Below, piece after piece: positions 36,301-45,683 of a stretch of DNA of 64,000 nucleotides (positions are counted from its first letter, which is position 1; the number at the start of each line of letters is the position of its first letter). The stretch covers positions 1,122,501-1,186,500 of the forward strand of contig NZ_CP120717.1 of NCBI RefSeq assembly GCF_032883915.1, written 5' to 3'. The position numbers and the translations under genes are program-made. Origin of the DNA: Endozoicomonas sp. 8E. Lineage in GTDB: Bacteria; Pseudomonadota; Gammaproteobacteria; Pseudomonadales; Endozoicomonadaceae. A model generated the notes under the pieces. That model was not told the DNA's origin. It saw nothing but the letters and a program-made list of their open reading frames with translations, and searched no databases.

Positions 36301-37689
36301 AAGCCGAGGCTGCATACCTGTCGTCTCGCGAATCGTCTGCAGTGAACCCAGCAAACGAAACCAGAGTGCCTCAGTGAGTGGGGACGTTACTGTAACTGCA
36401 CCACCCGCCCGAATTTGCTCCAACAGACAGGTATTAGGAGCTACATAACCTCCCGGGGCAATGGCAATCGGGCTCAGCCATTCCGCGATATTACTCTGGT
36501 TAATGATGATCGGGCTTGATGATGCGTGCTTGTTATCAGGTCCTTTGTCGCCTTCTTTGTAACCTTTTTTGTCGCGAGAGCGGGACAGGCTTTGGAACAG
36601 TGAATGAAGCTCGTCATTCCCCACCGGCATCCGATAAAATCGAACATCGTCGGGTAACTGACAGACCTTCCCGTTGCTCTCAAAGTATTGTTGCGCCAGT
36701 ATCTGTCGAATCGTTTGTTCAAAGGCCAGATCCTGCCAGTTGGCCCCTTTCAGAATCACCCGATGTCCGGCCCTCAGTGATTCAAGCCTGCCGGGGATGT
36801 GCCGGATTCGCCCCTGTTGATCCACTCCGGGGCCGCCCAGCAGCAACTGTCGCCAGTGACTGTGCATGTGACAGTCAATAAGAACAGTATTGTTGTCATC
36901 CATAGCGCGTTCGGAGTAGGGGAGTTCAGTCAATACCGGAGGAACTTTGTCGATCTTCATCGATGGATCATTGCCAGTCTTTGCCTCGAACTGCCAGGTA
37001 TTTTCTGGTCGATTCACTCGCCGCCAGAAATCAGCACCGGGTGCGTCGGCCCCCGGTGCATCGGCCCCCGGTGCCTCATCAAGCTGGCCCACCGATGCCA
37101 GCTGGGCAGGGGCTGCCAGGACCAATAGCGAAACATGCTCGCCCAGAGGGCGTTTCTTCTGGCTGACCTGGTCGTATAGACAGGGATTATCCGGGTCCAG
37201 CAGATCGTTAAATCTTGGCAATTCATCACTGGTGAGTTTTCGGATATCCATCACCAGCGTCAGTGGCTTTGAACTTTCAAAGAGCTTGCCAGAACCCAGA
37301 GTGTGGCGACCATCGTCGGCAATACTAAACCGGCTCACCAGGTTAGCCTGTGAGAGGTCATCGGGGTGGGCAATAAGAATAACGTCCCGATTTTCATTGC
37401 AGGTTTGGGCAACTAAAAGCCGTCGAACCTCATCATCATTGGCAACAAAACGGAAATCGAAGCAATAAGGGGCCTTTTGGAGCGACGAATCCATTAAGGA
37501 TACGGTTCTCTCCTGGTCAGGCAAGTTAATTGGAGGTGAAGATCTAGTTAGTTCGGGAGTAACCATGGAACAAATAGCCAAACTCTTTGACGACGAAGCC
37601 AGATTTGCTCCTGTGGTTGGCACGCCACTGCATGACACTTCACTGTCAGGAAAGGGTTTGCTGATTTCTGCTTTAATCTGGCCATCCAT
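30337..37689 (-). CDS. Giant AAA+ ATPase with transglutaminase-like domain (2,450 aa)
   Basis: The start is at MDGQIKAE (37687-37689) with GGAGA upstream; an in-frame ATG 63 bp earlier lies in the conserved 5' flank and is unlikely. Module A has GETGTGKS from 948; module B has GPAGRGKD from 1283. The transglutaminase-like Cys1922 sits in QGRCCHR, a second Cys replacing the usual Arg, with His1948. The third position is Asn1965 (WNSVNL), as in the copy at 1148, so activity of this domain is doubtful in both. Near residue 220 a short APGAD repeat (three copies) extends the loop that has one copy in its relatives. The stretch between the ATPase modules shares IQQPFMQ and TEKNRPEFD with the copy at 57183 but not with its neighbours. 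Confidence 0.9.
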   Translation of the reverse strand: MDGQIKAEISKPFPDSEVSCSGVPTTGANLASSSKSLAICSMVTPELTRSSPPINLPDQERTVSLMDSSLQKAPYCFDFRFVANDDEVRRLLVAQTCNENRDVILIAHPDDLSQANLVSRFSIADDGRHTLGSGKLFESSKPLTLVMDIRKLTSDELPRFNDLLDPDNPCLYDQVSQKKRPLGEHVSLLVLAAPAQLASVGQLDEAPGADAPGADAPGADFWRRVNRPENTWQFEAKTGNDPSMKIDKVPPVLTELPYSERAMDDNNTVLIDCHMHSHWRQLLLGGPGVDQQGRIRHIPGRLESLRAGHRVILKGANWQDLAFEQTIRQILAQQYFESNGKVCQLPDDVRFYRMPVGNDELHSLFQSLSRSRDKKGYKEGDKGPDNKHASSSPIIINQSNIAEWLSPIAIAPGGYVAPNTCLLEQIRAGGAVTVTSPLTEALWFRLLGSLQTIRETTGMQPRLQLTHSKQQPKALGVSEKDEHPLFNVRGQSGFSAVSYQQHAQASHWINSHQEAPLVIQVNDQTRFSQLFDNIYITSEQKAHFGRRQSDLQKALSAGKPVVFRGLDTNPRLQQILEPLMLGQPLLVNGQLQAYPQAHVTLLWPESAKSASSVLRSMITRGNPCPQVNLWDINALKYDISRAELPEQALHSLYEAFETVPAHLCNPLPEMTEGLLSNLILAARQAQQVDRALQLLPCHWRKAINSVITHGTRQHLSVRDFMKVACWHLLPDKTPDKNQTASVDPDHLNDIINRSLRLNRAFVEQNLWHLARAFDPAVFNGELQLSYKSPFRQGDKEALDRLCAMIVAHVPEHLRDAMAHQLQVGPEAAEQYQAFAVRPARQIKRLQDALACGWQLPLPSGQTRSDAIHALACDCYHIGRTTNSEAAGIERIKHRLSESLKWTGSTDRPLSALAHDLYHGEMSQKDRESRRLYRLHDRLTDSPVIFLEGETGTGKSYFSAKMARASGQAAVISLGPSDSEQTLMKCWQWQEHDAGDRSMAQQNRALMEWANTGSDKDGGYVTLVLDEANLAKAELLASLNGLWEPKPCIYVNGHPVPVSTKHRVILTGNPEHYAGRQLDPALKEKLPRVHYPRLDLAFLRDRVVEPALINQLQRHQINDIAHSATKSVMALWRYYPELLPEHEFTPRDLTDICSWVGWYLDRALSKGDSVSCEQVNSLIQQSFRDLLGTEISEAHQDALAALEIWFAARYPLDNTLSDNVRIKNMKDIQQPFMQFTEKNRPEFDTSVSAVIDLVQRLGQDLSRCQQAYHRKIKHDGRQATLIEGPAGRGKDVTLNLMIESVRQQAEQRGESMPDVFLLNACDCSWDKVCEAIRKAKMAGGIVVISEMNLIDSQHLEGELNDILAGDAHPGFHLFATINPPENSGRKPLSPALKGRFRHLPIRQYNQTELQTIAEKVLPQTTEGKFAAEKLTQLHCRLRADLQRKNLPLQPTSRDLQNVARAVARGGDFSDNGLHQYLNQHYRLYLMTANLSLDKLPESSTLAMGKGVFDSGLCEWFNQTVPNIDRPWMIRLSHLDSIDEKNHEIRIKARPSKEEVKAEIIKRVAQARWRASGLPLKPDQSHDILTRALYRYWQKSWFDRQFGRSGVDANSVFPLTKEEKQTLKMPANQSYLREADQQISTWNSNAVQWWPAFWHQMSAQPDHRADDCEKYNPQAFEKQSEVLDWNTDYENQKKPVVDDYKVFNTQTPPSRMYRWWAKDIYVTPEGDIKLIEISDKHIQRVEALMPERLPGQGQEVRLASNQTLATLKMSSKNGQYPLPSLTPEDYIVALRIEPDLAFTLIRDRYTGLHLLTIPEAKAKQSIQVAYVVEPDKKTPTKGARPERSILFDHSCSEGMTTVLDKLFKTTGEQTSEVKVLLETIKDTKNTAQRIEAIKDYCQQFSGKAISEPGKNFFEFLVTQRQGRCCHRVPVFIAFCRYFGIPCRQINSRTHSFAEYSVDDRQTWNSVNLGGAPTERKEIKPAFQPHSKFPGSNTALKQIKNLLKGADSAQLQTLAKACGISLEELKKALETNSVLPETDLSISQIVNNLWKAKNLTAFSMGISVIESLGTEVLVSYEEAFKWIAEAVIKILSNSDEDKVTEPLKLLHSKLIEQAGVTHDKWLLAIVFVLERSDLTKPSVLQFARKAMALNWLYPVPFSQSHLEWAHNHHELLARLEDIDKLKVEAARCLKKWYEHFLSREKNSQSFRLPHKRLREKEGSIFFITDSHDGFSPFLEDNIVSSSIRTAWTDQPGGIPNIERMLLHHPAFVQLNTGKDNHRPVIILGQPDWYRAELNEMTDVLFQRKVKNSPKLQQSLKKMRPESVEVQSEDQKLLDDLKNKCMSAILQAFTYYLYQVTHLKGGCLSFCWGDACVAESENRGYYGAHDPSSPEMLFAMMCNIDSSVLFQKSVKDAYLMRAQKVNNALILKSREMTTILEEFLSSVNLNSIYGSLDS

Positions 37690-37853
37690 AGTTAATCTCC
37701 GAACTGCCATTTGAAGGACTAGATTGAAATTGTTTAATTCTATGACCTGCAAAATGGATGAAAGTTCTATTTGGATTTAGCCGTAACTATTGAATGAAAT
37801 CAGCGGCCTCAAAAGCTCATAATGATCAAACGATTATTAATTTGGTTTAGAAG

Positions 37854-40800
37854 TCACCAAAGTCGAAAAAACCCATCATAATCAGACTCTAATGTCGTAT
37901 CCAGTAAGTCATAAAGCGAATTCAAATTCACGCTGTTCACAAACTCTTCGGCAATTTTTGTCAGCTCACTGGTTTTGAGAATCAGAGCATCACTGGCGTT
38001 AAGTGTATGTCGTAAGTAGTCATCCTTAATAGCGTCCTGCGACCAGTCAGAGTTCCCGATTGAAGACATCATGGCATACAGCTCTCTTGGTGAGGATGGA
38101 TCAAGAGCGCCAAAGCTGCCATTATTTTCCCTCCAGGTGCAAGGATAGGCCCAACAATAGGTTAAGCTCCCACCGTTGGAATGTGTCATTCCATACAAGT
38201 AATGAATGAAGGCCTGTTGAATTGCTTTCTCGCATTTTCCTTTATAGCGAGGCAGCAGATGTTGTTCCCTGGGTTTGACCACATTGGACTTCAGGAGGGA
38301 TTGGAGCTTGCTCATGATATCAAGCTTTTCTTTCTTACTATCCGTTGCCTTAATAGCATCACGGTATCGTTTTATCATTGCCTCATATTGATTGACCTTT
38401 TCGAATATCTGCTTAAAGTCCGGGCTGTTGTCAAGTTTTCGTTGAAACAGGGCTTCGGCCTTTTCATTAATCACTTTGTTCATCGGGGAGGTTTCCCCCA
38501 GAATAATCACCGGACGGTGGTTCCCCGTGCCCGAGTTTGACTGCATAAAGGCAGGATGTTGCAACAATATTCGCTCTATATCCGGAACGCCCTCTGGTTT
38601 GTCCGTCCAGGCAATCTCTACGCATGGACTGGCAATTTTATTTTTAAGGAATGACGAATGCCCGTCATGATGATGAGTGACGAAGAGAGTTTTCTCTTTT
38701 CTCTTTTGGAAGCTTTCATATTGCTGCTGCCATTGTTGGTTATTTTTTCCCCTGGACATCAATGCACCATACCACTTTTTCAGGCAATGAGCGGCGTTAA
38801 TGCTCAGTTCATCGACACTTTCCAGACGCACCAATAGTTCATGATGTTCAGAGGCCTTTATCACATCACTCTTGTAGGTCAGCACTGGATCCAGCCAACC
38901 CGATTCCAGGGCTTCACGGGCAAAGTGAATAATTGCAGGACGGGTCAAATCACTGTTTGCCAGTACGTCCACTATTGAACCCAACCACTGTACAGGAGGT
39001 GTTCCGACCTGATCGATCATTTTTGAATGGAGTGACTTGAGTTGTTCACTGACCTGATCTTCATCACTGCTGGACAATATTTTTTTGAGTGCCTCCGCCA
39101 TCGGTTTATATTGATCTCCGTTTTCAACGACTTTACCGACCAATGCTTTCTCGTCTTCGCCGAATGCTTCTGTCTCCAGCGACTGAAGCATTGAGACGCC
39201 AAGGGAAAATCTGGTCAAATCTTTTGCCTCCCAAAGGTGCTTCACTATTTCGAAAGTACCTGGAATTTTTTTTGGCAACGCACTGCCTGTCTCAAAGGCT
39301 TTGTTCAGTTCCTCGAGGCTCATACCAAAGGCTTCAACCAGAATTTGCTGTTCTGCTAAATCAGCATCTGTCAGGACACTCTTCAGGAACTCCCTGGTCT
39401 GCCGTGACTCATTGCCAGAGCAATGGACCCTTCTGACAGGCTGGAACTGAGGCATGATTTCAGTTGACTCGCAAGGTGCTCCGCCAAAGTCAGCTGACGC
39501 CCAGGTTTGGCCTCTATCCGGAGAACACTCGGCAAAGGCGTGAGTACGGCTAGTGATTTGCCGACATGGAATGCCAAAATAACGACAAAAAGCAACAAAG
39601 ACAGACGTACGATGTAAACAGCTACCTTGCCGCTGTGTTACGAGGAAATGAAAGAAATTTTTATTGTGCTCTGGCAAAGCATCACAGGAAAACTCCCGGC
39701 AATAGTCCTTGATCGCCTCAATGCGTTGCGTCGTGCTTTTAGCGTTTTTTATCCTCTGCAAAGGCACCTGTACTGCGGTTGGTTGTTGCTCAATGTTATC
39801 AAGCACTCCCTTCAGTACTGTTTTCATAGCGTCTGAACAGCGGACGTCAAAACGTGTTGATTGTGCTGTTCGGACTTCTTCAGCCGGTGTTTTTTTGCCC
39901 GTTTCTCTGGACTCTACGACATAAGTAAATTCAATACTCTGGTTGGCTCCGGAGTTTGGAATAAACACTGTGTGAAACCCGGTATAGCAATCCCTGACCA
40001 GGGTCAACGACGAATGGGGTTTTGTACGCAGGGCCACGATACAGTCGTCAGGCGCCAGGCTCGGCAATGTGTATTGACCATTGTTTGATGTCATCTTAAT
40101 GGTTGCCAGCGTCTGGTTTCTGGCCAATGTCACTTCCTGGTCATGCTGTGGTAACCGGTCCGGTATGAGAACTTCGACCCCCTGCATGTGTTGATCATCA
40201 GTATTGATCCATTTGACATCGCCTTGAGCAGACACGTAAATATCCCATACGCGCCAGCGATCCATCCGGGAAGAAGGGTTCTCCGTACGAAAAACTATTT
40301 GCTTTTCGAGGTGTGGCTTCTCCTGGTTATCGTAGTTCGTGCTTCGTTCCAATGTCTCAGCCTGTTCCTCGTAGGCTTCTACAATGTATTTTTCAGGCGC
40401 CTTATCAGCGTGAACAGTCAAGGTCTGGTCAACAGGTTGTGACTCATGGTTTTTTCTCTGATCCAGTACCGGGACCTGTTTCTCGTGGACTTGTGGCTTG
40501 TCTTGTTCAGGAGCCTTATCACCGCCAATAGCCGGTGCTTCGTTGATAAAATCGTCTACCAGATGGTTCGGCAGATCACTGATCTGATGCCAGAGCGCAG
40601 GCCACCATTGAACTTCATCGGCTTTCCACGCCCTTATTAGCTGATCAGCGGCCTGAAGATAAGGCTGGTTAGCTGACATTTTCAGCGTTTGTTGCTGTTC
40701 TTCCGTCAGGGGAAATACGCTGTCAGCGTCCACGTTCGTCCGGCCAAAATGATTGCTAAACCAGCGTTGCTGCCAGCGTCGGTACAGTGTTCCGGTGAGA

Positions 40801-43800
40801 ATATCTTCTGACTCGTTCGGCTTCAGGGGAAGGCCTGATGACTGCCACTTTGCCTGAGCCAGGCTCTTGATGAGCTCCGTTCTGGCTTCCTTTTCATCCA
40901 GCTGAGTGTTAACACGGATTTCATGTTTTGTTTCATCAACACTATTGAGATGACTGCTTCGTACCAACCACGGACGATCAATGCCCGATACCGTTTCATG
41001 GAACCAACGGCAAAGTCCGGAATTAAATTCACTTTTCCCCATGGCAAGAGCCGAAGACTTGGGCAGTTTCTCCAGCGTTATGTTGGCAGCCATCAGATAA
41101 AGTCGGTAGTGTCGATTGAGGCATTGATGAACGGCTTTTTCGCTAAAGTCGCCACCACTGGTGATAGCCCTGGCAACATTCTGTAAATCAAGGCTGGTGG
41201 GCTGCAACGGCAGTTTTTTGCGTTGCAGGTAAGCCCTTAAACGACAATGTTTTTCTGTTAGCATGTAAGCGACGAATGTCCCTTCTGAGGACTCTGGCAA
41301 CACTTTCTCGGCAATGGTTTGTAATTCGGTAGGGTTATACTGCCGGATCGGCAAATGTCGAAAACGCCCTTTCAGCGCCGGTGATAAGGGTTTTCGCCCG
41401 CTGTACTCTGGCGGGTTGATGGTGGCAAACAGGTGGAAACCCGGATGGGCGTCACCGGCCAGAATATCGTTTAACTCACCTTCCAGGTGCTGGCTGTCGA
41501 TCAGATTCATTTCCGAAATCACCACGATGCCGCCTTCCACTTTTGCCTTCCGGATCACTTCACACACTTTGTCCCAGGAACAATCACAGGCATTCAGGAG
41601 ATAGACCTTGGGCATGGATTCTTGCCGTTGCTCAGCCTGCTGTTTGACACTTTTGATCAGCATATTCAGCGTAGCATCCTTACCTCGCCCGACCGGGCCT
41701 TCGATCAGCGTCGCCTGTCGTCCGCCGTGTTTCCTGTCTAGGTGATAAGCCTGCTGACAGCGACTAAAATCCTGCCCAAGCTGTTGCACCAGTTGACTGA
41801 CTGCCGATCCGGAGGTATCAAACTCAGGTCGGATTGCTTTGGTGAATGTTTCGAAGGCCCGCTGAATATACGGCAGGGTGTGGTTATGAACTTTGTCGCG
41901 CAGGGTGTTGTCCACTTCGTAATGGGCAGCAAACCAGATTTCCAGTGCCTGCTGGGCATCCTGATGAGTCTCGTTGATTTCGGGACCCAGAAGATCCCGA
42001 AAACTTTGCTGGATCAAACCGTTCACTTGCTTGCAGGTAATATTCTCACCTGCGGGCAGCGCACGATCCAGATACCAGCCCACCCAACTGCAGATATCCG
42101 TTAAATCTCTGGGAGTAAACTCATGGTCTGGCAAGAGTTCCTGATAATATTGCCACAGTGCCATCACGCTCTCGGCAGTAATGCGTGCAATGTCGTTTAT
42201 TTCAGGCTCCGACAGATGTCGTTGTAACTGATAGGTCAGAGCCGGTTCCACCACTCTGTCGCGAAGGAAAGCCTGATCCAGACGTGGGTAGTAAGCTCTG
42301 GGCAATTTCTCTTTCAGGACCGGGTCGAGCTGGCGCCCGGCATAATGATCCGGGTTACCGGTGAGAATCACCCGGTGTTTTGGGCTGACTTCGACAGGAT
42401 GACCGTTTACGTAAATGCAGGGTTGTGGTTCCCATAAGCCGTTCAATGATGCCAGTAATCCGGTTTTGGCGAGGTTGGCTTCATCCAGAACCAGGGTAAT
42501 GTAGTCTTTTCCAACACAGTCTCCGTCTTTGTCGGATTTGATATTGGCCCATTCCATCAGCGTCCGATTTTGCTGTGTCATAGAACGGTCGCCATCGGCG
42601 TATTGTTGCCACTGCCATCGTTTCATCAGGGTCTGTTCGCTGTCAGAAGGTCCAAGGGATAACACCGAAGCCTGCCCTGAAGCCTTCGCCATTTTGGCAG
42701 AAAAGTAGCTTTTCCCGGTGCCGGTTTCTCCCTGCAGGAATATAACGGGAGAATCTGTGAGCCGGTCATGGAGTCGCGATAATCGACGACTTTCACGATC
42801 CTTCTGACCTATCTCGCCATGACAAAGATCTTTGGCCAGTGCTGACAGGGGCTTATCAGCGGAACCCTGCCATTTCAGTGATTCAGACAGCCGACTTTCT
42901 ATGCGTTCAATGCGTTCTGCCTCAGAATTCCCTGTCCTGGCCCTATGAAAACAATCAGTGGCCAGTGTCTGAATAGCATCGGATCGGGTCTGCCCTGGTG
43001 ACAGAGGTAAATGCCAGCCAGAAGCCAGCGCATCTTGCAAACGTTTAATCTGTCCTGTTGGCCTGATGGCTAAGGATTGCCAAGGCTTCGCTGCCGCCGG
43101 ATCGACTTGCAACTGGAACGCTAAAGCATCTCGTTGTTCTTCAGGTACATGGGCCGCGATTATGGCGCAAAGCCTGTCCAGAATTTCTTTTGCATCTCTG
43201 TATGGCAATGGATTTTCATAGGACAGTTTCAATCCTTTAATCAATCCAGCGGCCTTGAATACCGCCGGGTTAAAGGCTCTGGCCAGTTGCCACAGGTTTT
43301 CATACACAAACGCTCTATCCAACTGCGGGGCACTATTGATGAAGGCAGTTAACCGATCCGGGTCTACCGAGGGAGGTTGATCCTCATCTGGTGTTATATC
43401 CGGTAATAAGTGCCAACAGACCACTTTCATAAAATCACGCGCGGACGGATGCTTCCGGGTACCATGGCTGATAACGCTATTGATGGCTTTGCGCCAGTGG
43501 CAGGGCAGGAGCTGTGAGGACTGGTCAACCTGCTGTACTCGACGGGCAGCCAGTATCAGGTTATTCAATAACCCTTCGGTTATTTCAGGCAAAGGGTCAC
43601 ACAGGTGGGCTACCGTTTTAAAGGCTTCGTAGAGTTCATCAAGTGCCTGTTCCGGCAGCTCAGACCGGGAGATTTTATGCTTGTCCGCATTGAGATCCCA
43701 GAGATCGACCTCAGGACAGGATTTACCTTTGGCGACCATCGAATTAAATACTGAAGAGGGGCTTTTCACAAGCCCGGGCCAGAGTACAGTGACTTGAGCC

Positions 43801-45542
43801 TGTGGGTAGGTTTGTAATTGGCCATTCAGCAACAGAGGTTGCCCGATAACCAGGGGTTCCAGAAGCTGCTGAAGCCTTGGGTTAGTTTCCAGCCCTCTGA
43901 ATACCACCGGCTTGCCAGCGGTTAAAGCCTTCTGCAAGTCACTCTGACGTCGTCCAAAATGCGCCTTTTTTTCCGAGGTGATGTGGATATTATCAAACAG
44001 CTCGCTGAGGCCGGTTTGTTCATTGATCTGAATGACCAGAGGTGCTTGTGGTTGATGACTAATCCAATAACTTGCCTGGGCATGTTGCTGATACGTCACC
44101 GTGTTAAAGGCACAGTGATCTCTGACTTTTTCCTGTGGCTCGGGCAGAGAGTATTCATCGTTTTCTTCCAACCCCAGGGCTTTCGGCTGCTGTTTTGAAT
44201 GAGCCACCTGAAGTCCGGGTTCAAGGCCGGTTGCCTCGCGAATCGCCTGCAGTGAGCCCAGCAAATGAAACCAATGCGCCTCATTGAGGGGAGACGTTAC
44301 GGTGACGGCACCACCGGCCCGAACCTGTTCCAACAGACAGGTGTTGGGGACTGCATAGCCCTCCGGGGCAATGGCAATCGGGCTGAGCCATTGGGCAATA
44401 TTACTCTGGTTAATGATGATCGGGTTGCCTGATAAAGAATGGGACAGACCCTGGAACAGCGAATGAAGCTCGTCCTTCCCTACCGGCATCTGATAAAACT
44501 GAACATCGTCGGGTAACGGAGAGATCTCCCCGTTGCTCTCAAAGCACTTCTGCGCCAGCATTTGTCGAATCGTCTGTTCAAAGGCCAGATCCTGCCAGTT
44601 GGCTCCTTTCAGAATGACCCGTTGTCCGGCCCTTAATGACTCAAGCTTGCCGGGGACGTGCTGGATTCGCCCCTGTTTATCGACGCCGGGGCCTCCCAGC
44701 AGTAAGTGTCGCCAGTGATTGTGTAAATGGCAGTTAATTAAAACGGTATTGTCGTCATCCATAACACTTTCAGCAGAGGGGAGTTCAGTCAATAACGGGG
44801 GAACCTTGTCGATCTCCAGCGATGGGTCGTCGCCGGTCTGTGCATCGAACTGCCAGGTATTTCCTGGTCGATTAATGCGTCGCCAGAAATCAGCTCCGGG
44901 TGCGCCGACCGCGTGGGCCTTGTCGCTCTGGCCAACCGATGCCAGCTGGGCAGGGTCTGCCAGAACCAATAGAGAAACATGCTCGCCCAGCGGGCGTTTC
45001 TTCTGGCTGACTTTGTCGAACAGGCAAGGGTTATCCGGGTCCAGCAGATCATTAAACTTTGGCAGTTCATCACTGGTGAGTTTTCGGACATCCATCACCA
45101 GCGTCAGTGGCCTTGAACCTTCAAAGAGCTTGCCAGAACCCAGAGTGTGGCGACCGTCGGGGGCAATGCTCAACCGGCTTACCAGATTAGCCTGTGAGAG
45201 GTCATCGGGATGGGAAATAAGGGTGACATCCCGATGTTCATCGCCGGTCTGGGCAACTAAAAGCCGACGAACTTCATCATCACTGTCGACAAAACGAAAA
45301 TCGAAGGCATGAGTCGCCTTTTGGCGCGAGGAATCCGTTGAGGAGATGGTTCTCTTTTTGTCAGGCATCCTCTGCGAAGATGGCGACCTCTTCAGTTTGG
45401 GCCTTACTTCAGTGCAGATTCCTGCATCATTATTTGCCTCTGATAATAAATCCAGCTTTGCTAACTTGGCTGCAAAGCCACTATGAAGAGGGTTATCATG
45501 AAGGGCGTGTTTGTTTGTAGCTGGGCCAATCCGACCATCCAT
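37854..45542 (-). CDS. Giant AAA+ ATPase with transglutaminase-like domain (2,562 aa, longest copy)
   Basis: The start is ATG 45540-45542 with AGGAGG 10 nt upstream. Module A has GETGTGKS from 938; module B has a variant GPVGRGKD from 1282. The transglutaminase-like triad is complete: Cys1975 (QGSCLHR), His2001 (THAFAECS) and Asp2018 (WASADF). The extra length comes from a long acidic linker near 1660-1760 with a duplicated KAPE/EEQAETLER-type motif. A charged helical insertion near 2400 (KRYRDAIKATDSKKEKLD) and twelve residues after the usual LDT ending (TLESDYDGFFRLW) add more. The last looks like loss of the ancestral stop. It is 164 bp downstream of no gene break with the next copy, so it may be co-transcribed with its neighbours. 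Confidence 0.9.
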   Translation of the reverse strand: MDGRIGPATNKHALHDNPLHSGFAAKLAKLDLLSEANNDAGICTEVRPKLKRSPSSQRMPDKKRTISSTDSSRQKATHAFDFRFVDSDDEVRRLLVAQTGDEHRDVTLISHPDDLSQANLVSRLSIAPDGRHTLGSGKLFEGSRPLTLVMDVRKLTSDELPKFNDLLDPDNPCLFDKVSQKKRPLGEHVSLLVLADPAQLASVGQSDKAHAVGAPGADFWRRINRPGNTWQFDAQTGDDPSLEIDKVPPLLTELPSAESVMDDDNTVLINCHLHNHWRHLLLGGPGVDKQGRIQHVPGKLESLRAGQRVILKGANWQDLAFEQTIRQMLAQKCFESNGEISPLPDDVQFYQMPVGKDELHSLFQGLSHSLSGNPIIINQSNIAQWLSPIAIAPEGYAVPNTCLLEQVRAGGAVTVTSPLNEAHWFHLLGSLQAIREATGLEPGLQVAHSKQQPKALGLEENDEYSLPEPQEKVRDHCAFNTVTYQQHAQASYWISHQPQAPLVIQINEQTGLSELFDNIHITSEKKAHFGRRQSDLQKALTAGKPVVFRGLETNPRLQQLLEPLVIGQPLLLNGQLQTYPQAQVTVLWPGLVKSPSSVFNSMVAKGKSCPEVDLWDLNADKHKISRSELPEQALDELYEAFKTVAHLCDPLPEITEGLLNNLILAARRVQQVDQSSQLLPCHWRKAINSVISHGTRKHPSARDFMKVVCWHLLPDITPDEDQPPSVDPDRLTAFINSAPQLDRAFVYENLWQLARAFNPAVFKAAGLIKGLKLSYENPLPYRDAKEILDRLCAIIAAHVPEEQRDALAFQLQVDPAAAKPWQSLAIRPTGQIKRLQDALASGWHLPLSPGQTRSDAIQTLATDCFHRARTGNSEAERIERIESRLSESLKWQGSADKPLSALAKDLCHGEIGQKDRESRRLSRLHDRLTDSPVIFLQGETGTGKSYFSAKMAKASGQASVLSLGPSDSEQTLMKRWQWQQYADGDRSMTQQNRTLMEWANIKSDKDGDCVGKDYITLVLDEANLAKTGLLASLNGLWEPQPCIYVNGHPVEVSPKHRVILTGNPDHYAGRQLDPVLKEKLPRAYYPRLDQAFLRDRVVEPALTYQLQRHLSEPEINDIARITAESVMALWQYYQELLPDHEFTPRDLTDICSWVGWYLDRALPAGENITCKQVNGLIQQSFRDLLGPEINETHQDAQQALEIWFAAHYEVDNTLRDKVHNHTLPYIQRAFETFTKAIRPEFDTSGSAVSQLVQQLGQDFSRCQQAYHLDRKHGGRQATLIEGPVGRGKDATLNMLIKSVKQQAEQRQESMPKVYLLNACDCSWDKVCEVIRKAKVEGGIVVISEMNLIDSQHLEGELNDILAGDAHPGFHLFATINPPEYSGRKPLSPALKGRFRHLPIRQYNPTELQTIAEKVLPESSEGTFVAYMLTEKHCRLRAYLQRKKLPLQPTSLDLQNVARAITSGGDFSEKAVHQCLNRHYRLYLMAANITLEKLPKSSALAMGKSEFNSGLCRWFHETVSGIDRPWLVRSSHLNSVDETKHEIRVNTQLDEKEARTELIKSLAQAKWQSSGLPLKPNESEDILTGTLYRRWQQRWFSNHFGRTNVDADSVFPLTEEQQQTLKMSANQPYLQAADQLIRAWKADEVQWWPALWHQISDLPNHLVDDFINEAPAIGGDKAPEQDKPQVHEKQVPVLDQRKNHESQPVDQTLTVHADKAPEKYIVEAYEEQAETLERSTNYDNQEKPHLEKQIVFRTENPSSRMDRWRVWDIYVSAQGDVKWINTDDQHMQGVEVLIPDRLPQHDQEVTLARNQTLATIKMTSNNGQYTLPSLAPDDCIVALRTKPHSSLTLVRDCYTGFHTVFIPNSGANQSIEFTYVVESRETGKKTPAEEVRTAQSTRFDVRCSDAMKTVLKGVLDNIEQQPTAVQVPLQRIKNAKSTTQRIEAIKDYCREFSCDALPEHNKNFFHFLVTQRQGSCLHRTSVFVAFCRYFGIPCRQITSRTHAFAECSPDRGQTWASADFGGAPCESTEIMPQFQPVRRVHCSGNESRQTREFLKSVLTDADLAEQQILVEAFGMSLEELNKAFETGSALPKKIPGTFEIVKHLWEAKDLTRFSLGVSMLQSLETEAFGEDEKALVGKVVENGDQYKPMAEALKKILSSSDEDQVSEQLKSLHSKMIDQVGTPPVQWLGSIVDVLANSDLTRPAIIHFAREALESGWLDPVLTYKSDVIKASEHHELLVRLESVDELSINAAHCLKKWYGALMSRGKNNQQWQQQYESFQKRKEKTLFVTHHHDGHSSFLKNKIASPCVEIAWTDKPEGVPDIERILLQHPAFMQSNSGTGNHRPVIILGETSPMNKVINEKAEALFQRKLDNSPDFKQIFEKVNQYEAMIKRYRDAIKATDSKKEKLDIMSKLQSLLKSNVVKPREQHLLPRYKGKCEKAIQQAFIHYLYGMTHSNGGSLTYCWAYPCTWRENNGSFGALDPSSPRELYAMMSSIGNSDWSQDAIKDDYLRHTLNASDALILKTSELTKIAEEFVNSVNLNSLYDLLDTTLESDYDGFFRLW

Positions 45543-45683
45543 AGTCAGTCTTCCTCCTGTTATCTGACAGGCCTGTATTAAAATTCCTCAATAATTTGAC
45601 CTTCAGACAGGATGGAAGTTCCCTTTGGATAGTTAGGAGATTTTTTTTGAATAGTTATAAAACTCATCCTGAGCAAACTTTGA

